A stretch of 9,592 nucleotides of DNA from Rickettsiales bacterium. Its GTDB lineage: Bacteria; Pseudomonadota; Alphaproteobacteria; TMED109; TMED131. Location of the stretch: assembly GCA_002690625.1 (NCBI GenBank), contig NZFJ01000031.1:1-9592 (forward strand). The letters run 5' to 3'. The translations under genes were made by a program, and so were the position numbers. The notes beneath the pieces were generated by a model, which was not told where the DNA came from, ran no database searches, and saw nothing but the letters and a program-made list of their open reading frames with translations. This document shows, in pieces, positions 5,114-9,592 of this stretch; positions within the stretch are counted from its first letter, which is position 1, and the number at the start of each line of letters is the position of its first letter.

Positions 5114-7408
5114 TTACGATTTCTTTTTAGAATTTATTATATTCCATATTTTAATTGGTTTAGCGGGCATATCAATATGATCTACGTCAATTGCATTACA
5201 TAATGCATTTATAACTGCAGGCGGAGATCCTATTGCTCCAGCTTCTCCAGCTCCTTTTACACCTAAAAGATTTGTTTTACATAAAATTTCGTTATAGTAA
5301 AAATTAAAGTTTGGTAAATCACTAGCTCTAGGTATTGCATAATCCATAAAAGATCCTGTTAGTAATTGACCAGTTTCTTTGTCATAAATAGTCTCTTCAA
5401 AAAGTGCTTGTCCTATCCCTTGAACAATACCTCCATGAACTTGACCTTCTAACAGAAGCGGATTAATTACCTTACCAAAATCATCGACTACAGTATACGT
5501 AATTATTTTTGTTGTACCCGTATTTTTATCTATTTCTAACTCACATATGTGTGTGCCATTAGGATATGTATATGTGTTTAGAGGCGGTGTCCATTCTGAG
5601 AAAACTTCTAAAGGTTGATTATTTTTATTAGAAATTTCTAATATATCAGTTAATGAATAAGATTTTTTTTCATGAATAAATATACCTTTTTCATAATCTA
5701 AAGAGTTGCTTTTAATGGATAAACTAGAAGCTAATATTTCTTTAGATTTGATAAAAAACTCTTTGCATGCTTTATATAATGCACTTCCACCTACTGGCAT
5801 TGACCTTGAACCCCCAGTTCCCGAGCCCTTTATAATTTCTTTGCTATTTCCTTGAATTATATCAATAAGATCTATATCTATATCTAAAACATCTGCAACT
5901 ATCTGGGCATATGTTGTTGCATGCCCCTGTCCATTAGATTGAGTTCCAATTTTTACTTCAATATTACCATTCTTTCCCAAACTAATTGTAGCATATTCTG
6001 GTCCGCCACCTCCGCAGGCTTCAATATAGGTTGATATTCCTATTCCTCTAAGCTTATTATTTTGTAATGAGATTTTTTTTCTTTCTTCAAAATTTTCAAA
6101 GTTCGATTTTTCTAAAGCAAGATTCAAATTTTTTTTAAAATCTCCACTATCATATGTGTGTCCTAAAGCAGTTTTATAAGGCATATCTGATGATTCAATT
6201 AAATTAATTTTTCTTAAATCTATTGGAGAAATATTTAATAGTCTTGCTGATTTATCAATTAATCTTTCAATTAAATATGCAGCTTCTGGTCTTCCAGCAC
6301 CTCTGTATGCGTCAACCGGGTTTGTATTTGTATATACACCTTTAATATTTGCGTAGGCGCAAGGAACTTTATAACAACCAGTTAACATTCCAGTTCCTGC
6401 ATATGTAGGAATAAATACACCAAAATCTGAAATATAAGCTCCAATATTAGCTAGTGTTTCTACTTTTAATCCTGTTATTTTGTAATCCTTATTGAGCCCA
6501 AGGGTTGCTTTACTATAATGATCTCTCCCATGAATATCTGAAATAAAACTTTCAGACCTTGAAGCTTTCCATTTAATTATTTTACCAGTCACTTTAGCAG
6601 CTATTAATGTTAAAACATACTCAGGATAGTTAAAAATTTTCATACCAAAACCGCCGCCTACATCTAATGTGTAGACGTTTATGTTTTTTTCATTTTCATT
6701 AAGTATATCAGCAAGTTTTCTTTTTAAGCTGTGAACGCCCTGACTAGAGCAATATAATGAATATTCTCCATTTTTTTTATTATAAGATCCTATTGTGCTT
6801 CTACATTCCATAGGGTTTGGTACAAGTCTATTATTTACTAGTTTAATGTCTATTTTATAATCTGAATTATTAATACTAGTATTTGTGTTCTGCTTTTCCC
6901 CTAACTCCCAGTCAAAGCATATATTATTAGATAATTCATCTCTAACTATTGGGGCATCATTATCAATGGCATCTTTTATATTGGTAGTACTTTGTAAAAC
7001 ATCATATTCAATTTCTATTAAATCAGAGGCTTCTTCTGCAGTGTAAAGATCTACAGCTATTATAGCTAGTATAGGTTGGCCTACATACCTTACTTTTTTC
7101 TTAGCTAAAATATTTCTAAGAGTTTTAACCATTTCAGAGCCATCTTTATTTTTCACTACAAAGCCCGGTGACATAGGTTTAATTTTTAACTTTTCTATAA
7201 TATTAAAGTTTATGATTTTTAAAACCCCTTTTTTCTTTTCTGCAGCAGAAAAGTTTATATTTTTAATGTTAGCAAATGCATAGGGAGATCTGACTATGTA
7301 CATCGAAAACTGATTTTCTAAATTGATATCATCTGTGTAAGAACCATTACCAGTAATAAATTTACTGTCTTCTTTTCTTTTAAGAGGTTGCCCTATTCCA
7401 AATTTCAA
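5114..7408 (-). CDS. Molybdenum hydroxylase large subunit, form II CoxL-like (xanthine dehydrogenase family)
   Basis: This is the molybdopterin-binding catalytic subunit of an aerobic-type CO dehydrogenase/xanthine dehydrogenase family enzyme. The N-terminal FGIGQPLKRKEDSKFITG (3-20) is typical. Further motifs are GGGFGMK (251-257), the form II active-site loop AYRGAGR (367-373), QSNGQGH (490-496), GSGTGGSRSMPVGG (528-541) and GVKGAGEAG (716-724) with the catalytic glutamate E722. Form I CoxL, the proven CO oxidisers, carry AYRCSFR instead, so CO oxidation should not be assumed. The 764-residue length is normal and the frame intact. It starts at TTG, supported by GGAG 7 bases upstream. The usual medium (FAD) and small (2Fe-2S) subunit genes are absent from both flanks. 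Any partners must be encoded elsewhere; the substrate is unknown. Confidence 0.92.
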   Translation of the reverse strand: MKFGIGQPLKRKEDSKFITGNGSYTDDINLENQFSMYIVRSPYAFANIKNINFSAAEKKKGVLKIINFNIIEKLKIKPMSPGFVVKNKDGSEMVKTLRNILAKKKVRYVGQPILAIIAVDLYTAEEASDLIEIEYDVLQSTTNIKDAIDNDAPIVRDELSNNICFDWELGEKQNTNTSINNSDYKIDIKLVNNRLVPNPMECRSTIGSYNKKNGEYSLYCSSQGVHSLKRKLADILNENEKNINVYTLDVGGGFGMKIFNYPEYVLTLIAAKVTGKIIKWKASRSESFISDIHGRDHYSKATLGLNKDYKITGLKVETLANIGAYISDFGVFIPTYAGTGMLTGCYKVPCAYANIKGVYTNTNPVDAYRGAGRPEAAYLIERLIDKSARLLNISPIDLRKINLIESSDMPYKTALGHTYDSGDFKKNLNLALEKSNFENFEERKKISLQNNKLRGIGISTYIEACGGGGPEYATISLGKNGNIEVKIGTQSNGQGHATTYAQIVADVLDIDIDLIDIIQGNSKEIIKGSGTGGSRSMPVGGSALYKACKEFFIKSKEILASSLSIKSNSLDYEKGIFIHEKKSYSLTDILEISNKNNQPLEVFSEWTPPLNTYTYPNGTHICELEIDKNTGTTKIITYTVVDDFGKVINPLLLEGQVHGGIVQGIGQALFEETIYDKETGQLLTGSFMDYAIPRASDLPNFNFYYNEILCKTNLLGVKGAGEAGAIGSPPAVINALCNAIDVDHIDMPAKPIKIWNIINSKKKS

Positions 7409-7415
7409 AACATAT

Positions 7416-7419
7416 CTCC
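7416..7419 (-). promoter_or_regulatory. Ribosome binding site fixing the TTG start of the CoxL-like gene
   Basis: GGAG on the minus strand lies 7 bases before the TTG at 7408-7406. The nearest ATG (7413-7411) is out of frame and meets a stop after two codons. The conserved family N-terminus begins right at the TTG, so TTG is the likely start. Confidence 0.75.
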
Positions 7420-7460
7420 AAAATTATGTTATTTATTTAAATATAATTAATATTACTAGA

Positions 7461-7489
7461 TTGAAAAATAAAAAATTATATTTTATAAT
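7461..7489 (+). promoter_or_regulatory. Strong sigma70-type promoter of hspQ
   Basis: TTGAAA (7461-7466), a 17-bp spacer and TATAAT (7484-7489) form a near-consensus promoter; a second TATAAT overlaps at 7489-7494. Transcription would start near 7496, about 15 bases before the hspQ ATG, giving a very short leader. The sequence lacks the CCCAT-type -10 expected of a heat-shock sigma factor promoter, although TTGAAA is shared with such promoters. Confidence 0.65.
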
Positions 7490-7510
7490 ATAATAGAAAG
7501 TACATTATAT

Positions 7511-7870
7511 ATGAAAAATAACAGTTCAAAAATAAATAAAATTAATTTAGACTCTCCAAAGTTTACAATAGGAGAAGTTGTTAAACATAGGTACTATCCT
7601 TTCAGAGGGGTTATTTTTGATGTAGATCCAGAGTTTATGAATAGTGAAGAATGGTATGATTCTATACCCGAGGATGTTAGACCTAAACGAAATCAACCTT
7701 TTTATCATTTATTTGCTGAAAATGACGATGGTCCTTACATTGCTTATGTATCCCAACAAAATCTGTTACACGATGAGAACCTTGATCCTTGTTCACATCC
7801 GCAAATTAACTCAGTTTTTGATGGTGTTAGAGATGGAAAATATGTACTCAAAAATTCAAATTTACAATAA
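7511..7870 (+). CDS. hspQ: HspQ, heat-shock/YccV-like (hemimethylated DNA-binding domain) protein
   Basis: This is a small cytoplasmic protein of the HspQ/YccV family. Family members were named for binding hemimethylated oriC DNA and were later shown in enterobacteria to be a specificity factor for the Lon protease. The conserved domain spans about residues 17-100: FTIGEVVKHRYYPFRGVIFD (18-37), DPEF and EEWYDSIPEDVRP, then QPFYHLFAE and YIAYVSQQNLL. The 119-residue length is normal for alphaproteobacterial members, which have a short N-terminal extension. No clear Shine-Dalgarno sequence precedes the ATG, but the promoter and domain position support this start. It is divergent from the CoxL-like gene by 102 bp and its TAA is one base from the stop of the convergent cytochrome gene. 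Confidence 0.93.
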   Translation: MKNNSSKINKINLDSPKFTIGEVVKHRYYPFRGVIFDVDPEFMNSEEWYDSIPEDVRPKRNQPFYHLFAENDDGPYIAYVSQQNLLHDENLDPCSHPQINSVFDGVRDGKYVLKNSNLQ

Positions 7871-7871
7871 A

Positions 7872-8399
7872 TTACTTGCAACCTTTAATATATTGACCAG
7901 ACCAACCACTAACTTCGTTGGCAAGTTGACTAGTTAAAAGTCTTCTAAAATTAGCATGACATGAGCCACAAGCTTTTCCTAAATTACACATAGCTAATTC
8001 TGTGGATTTAATATTATCTTTATTAATTGCAATTTTAAGAGATTTAGATGCGCTTTCTGCACTGCTATATAGTTTTTCAAAATAATCTGGAAGAGCCCAT
8101 ACAGCAGGAGTAGCATTAGTATAACCTCTAGCAGATAAATTGCTGCTTGAAGGCCACATGCTCTTTGTCATTTTTAATAAGCGCTCAATTTCTTTTGCAT
8201 CTTGTTGTGCTAAATCTTTTCCATAATCTATCTTTTCGTTGAGCTCAACATATGGAGATAACCTTATAATTCTCTCCCATAAACCTTGCATAGCTGTTTT
8301 TCTTAATTGAATGGTTTCATTAGCTTTATCAAATGAGCTGTCTGCTTTTAATGAATAAGCTAAAAAAATTAAATTTAATATAAAAAATACTTTAATCAT
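7872..8399 (-). CDS. Exported cytochrome c' (class II cytochrome c)
   Basis: This is a periplasmic four-helix-bundle haem protein. Family members bind NO and CO and are linked to nitric-oxide tolerance; exact redox partners are usually unknown. An N-terminal signal peptide is clear (hydrophobic MIKVFFILNLIFLAYS, cleavage likely near residue 19). The helical core follows, with LRKTAM (32-37), WPSSS (82-86), the family's tryptophan in TPAVWALPDYFEKL (97-110), and the C-terminal haem motif CGSCH (144-148) giving H148 as axial ligand. After the haem site the protein runs 27 more residues, longer than the usual roughly 10, and ends with a cysteine (C174). No Shine-Dalgarno sequence precedes the ATG. 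It shares no operon with hspQ, which converges on it. Confidence 0.9.
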   Translation of the reverse strand: MIKVFFILNLIFLAYSLKADSSFDKANETIQLRKTAMQGLWERIIRLSPYVELNEKIDYGKDLAQQDAKEIERLLKMTKSMWPSSSNLSARGYTNATPAVWALPDYFEKLYSSAESASKSLKIAINKDNIKSTELAMCNLGKACGSCHANFRRLLTSQLANEVSGWSGQYIKGCK

Positions 8400-8457
8400 A
8401 TATACATTATTAATAAAATTTTAAAAATTGTAAACATATTGATACAATAATAATACT

Positions 8458-8487
8458 ATTAAATATGTTATATTATAATAAGGTCAA
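8458..8487 (-). promoter_or_regulatory. Candidate sigma70 promoter of the cytochrome c' gene
   Basis: Read on the minus strand, TTGACC (8487-8482), an 18-bp spacer and TTTAAT (8463-8458, 5/6 match) form a plausible promoter. It would start transcription near 8451, about 50 bases before the ATG at 8399. Its location between the small membrane protein gene and the cytochrome suggests the cytochrome has its own transcript. Background AT content makes this moderate evidence. Confidence 0.45.
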
Positions 8488-8513
8488 TATTTAACTTAGA
8501 TAAAAGAGTAATT

Positions 8514-8711
8514 TTATTTTTCATTCAACCACGGAGCGTCAGGTGAAGTAACATCACCTTTTGGCATTTTACCTTTTGTTTTCACCCCAGATTTCGAAAA
8601 TTTAAATGGATTTTTTTTGTATGACTTTTTTAATAGTAATCTACCTAAAATAAATGAAAATATAATGGCTAATAAAAAAATTAGTATTCCCATTATTGGA
8701 TGATAATTCAT
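8514..8711 (-). CDS. Small single-pass membrane protein of unknown function
   Basis: I do not recognise this 65-residue protein. Residues 7-27 (MGILIFLLAIIFSFILGRLLL) form one transmembrane helix. A strongly basic stretch follows (about 28-51), then a polar tail ending DVTSPDAPWLNEK. By the positive-inside rule the C-terminus should face the cytoplasm. It lacks the GIG/G-rich start and amphipathic helix of TatA, and it has no haem or metal motif. It begins 27 bp after the methionine aminopeptidase stop on the same strand, so it may be co-transcribed with that gene. The ATG has no Shine-Dalgarno sequence; an in-frame ATG at codon 7 would remove the first six residues. The helix, basic segment and tight placement make it likely to be a real gene. 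Confidence 0.7.
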   Translation of the reverse strand: MNYHPIMGILIFLLAIIFSFILGRLLLKKSYKKNPFKFSKSGVKTKGKMPKGDVTSPDAPWLNEK

Positions 8712-8738
8712 GAGTTAATAATAATTAAAAAGTATTTA

Positions 8739-9551
8739 TTAAACAAGTTTTTTATCTTTCTTTTCTTTTGAAGACAGAGTAAATACTTCAAATCCTTGAT
8801 CAGTAACTGCTATAGTATGTTCGAATTGCGCTGAAAGTTTTTTGTCTTTAGTTACTGCGGTCCAACCGTCGTCAAGTATTTTAACTTCTTTTTTTCCTAA
8901 ATTTATCATAGGTTCTATGGTAAAAAACATACCTTCATGAAGTTTAATACCTTCGCCAATTTTTCCATAATGTAATATATTTGGAGCAGTATGAAAAGTT
9001 TTTCCAATACCGTGTCCACAAAAATCTCTTACTATTGAATATCCAAATTTTTCAGCATAGCTTTGAACAGCCCAACCTATATCTCCTAAAGTATTTCCAG
9101 GTTTAACTTGTTTAATTCCTTCCCACATAGCTGAATAAGTGACTTCTATTAATTTTTTTGATTTCACACTTTCTTTTCCTATGGAAAACATTCTACTAGT
9201 ATCTCCATGCCAACCATCTAAAATTACTGTTATGTCTATATTAATAATATCACCATTCTTTAAAACTTTATTTCCTGGAATTCCATGACAAACTACGTGA
9301 TTGACAGAGGTACATATTGATTTAGGAAACCCCTTATAGTTAAGGGGAGCAGGTATGGCTTTATTTTCAACTATAAATTTATGACATAAATTATCTAACT
9401 CTTGAGTAGTAACTCCTTCTATGACAAAAGGCTCTATGTAATCTAATACTTTAGAAGCCAGCTCACCTGCTTTTCTCATATTTTCATAATGAGATTTATG
9501 ATGTAATATTATAGTATTATTAAACTCATCTAGTATATAATTATTATTCAT
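8739..9551 (-). CDS. map: Methionine aminopeptidase, type I
   Basis: The enzyme removes the initiator methionine from nascent proteins in the cytoplasm. All metal and catalytic residues of the E. coli enzyme are recognisable; numbering from the ATG at 9551 gives H89 (VVCHGIP), D106 (INIDITV), D117 (HGDTS), H180 (FCGHGIG), E213 (FTIEPM) and E244 (QFEHT). With this start the protein has 270 residues, close to the usual 250-275. The frame extends upstream to a TTG at 9581, but those ten extra residues are low-complexity isoleucine-rich and unlike the family, so ATG is preferred. No clear Shine-Dalgarno sequence is visible. It reads toward the small membrane protein gene 27 bp downstream. The N-terminal 25 residues before MRKAG are somewhat longer than in E. 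coli. Confidence 0.95.
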   Translation of the reverse strand: MNNNYILDEFNNTIILHHKSHYENMRKAGELASKVLDYIEPFVIEGVTTQELDNLCHKFIVENKAIPAPLNYKGFPKSICTSVNHVVCHGIPGNKVLKNGDIINIDITVILDGWHGDTSRMFSIGKESVKSKKLIEVTYSAMWEGIKQVKPGNTLGDIGWAVQSYAEKFGYSIVRDFCGHGIGKTFHTAPNILHYGKIGEGIKLHEGMFFTIEPMINLGKKEVKILDDGWTAVTKDKKLSAQFEHTIAVTDQGFEVFTLSSKEKKDKKLV

Positions 9552-9592
9552 CAAAATATTTAATATAATTATTATTATCAATATCTATTGAT

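Noticed and set aside
5114..7408. Naming the gene as a true carbon monoxide dehydrogenase
   Set aside because: The active-site loop is the form II AYRGAGR, not the form I AYRCSFR of proven CO oxidisers, and the partner subunits are not adjacent.
7644..7937. 97-codon open frame on the plus strand overlapping hspQ
   Set aside because: It is a shifted frame of hspQ running into the antisense of the cytochrome gene, with no domain signal.
9552..9581. Upstream TTG start that lengthens methionine aminopeptidase by ten residues
   Set aside because: The extra residues are isoleucine-rich translation of AT repeats, unlike the family, and an ATG at 9551 gives a normal length.

Overview
The window is an AT-rich (roughly 30% G+C by eye), densely packed bacterial chromosome segment. 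The gene set points to an alphaproteobacterium with a small, streamlined genome, possibly a marine lineage of the SAR11/HIMB59 type. Supporting this are HspQ of the YccV type, a form II CoxL-like molybdenum hydroxylase, cytochrome c', class Ia ribonucleotide reductase without an ATP-cone, heavy K/N/I/AGA use and very short gaps. The lineage is inferred from style and content, not from a marker gene. No mobile element, CRISPR array, rRNA or tRNA is visible.

Layout, left to right. Positions 1-111 may hold the 5' end of an unrecognised leftward gene. Next is a leftward pair: an M20-family amidohydrolase (246-1406), preceded in transcription by a PduO/MMAB-type cobalamin adenosyltransferase (1432-1995). 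A 236-bp divergent gap follows, then the rightward nrdA-nrdB operon (2232-5102) for class Ia ribonucleotide reductase. This gap is the richest regulatory region. It holds a candidate promoter, two NrdR-type boxes exactly 31 bp apart, and two inverted DnaA-box sequences, one of them a perfect match. Converging on nrdB, with 11 bp between stop codons, is a leftward solitary form II CoxL-like subunit (5114-7408) that starts with TTG. Divergent from it is hspQ (7511-7870), with a near-consensus sigma70 promoter. hspQ converges with a leftward exported cytochrome c' (7872-8399), with one base between their stops. The right end holds a 65-residue single-pass membrane protein of unknown function (8514-8711) and methionine aminopeptidase (8739-9551), both leftward.

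How the genes relate. The clearest functional unit is nrdAB, which makes deoxynucleotides. Neither subunit has an ATP-cone, so dATP feedback on overall activity is probably absent and transcriptional control by NrdR and perhaps DnaA may carry more weight. The adenosyltransferase makes adenosylcobalamin and sits divergently from the RNR operon, so shared regulation is possible but unproven. The remaining genes look like ordinary single-function housekeeping or accessory genes. I did not find a convincing previously undescribed multi-gene system. The most useful observations are the nrd regulatory region, the orphan CoxL subunit and the unknown small membrane protein.
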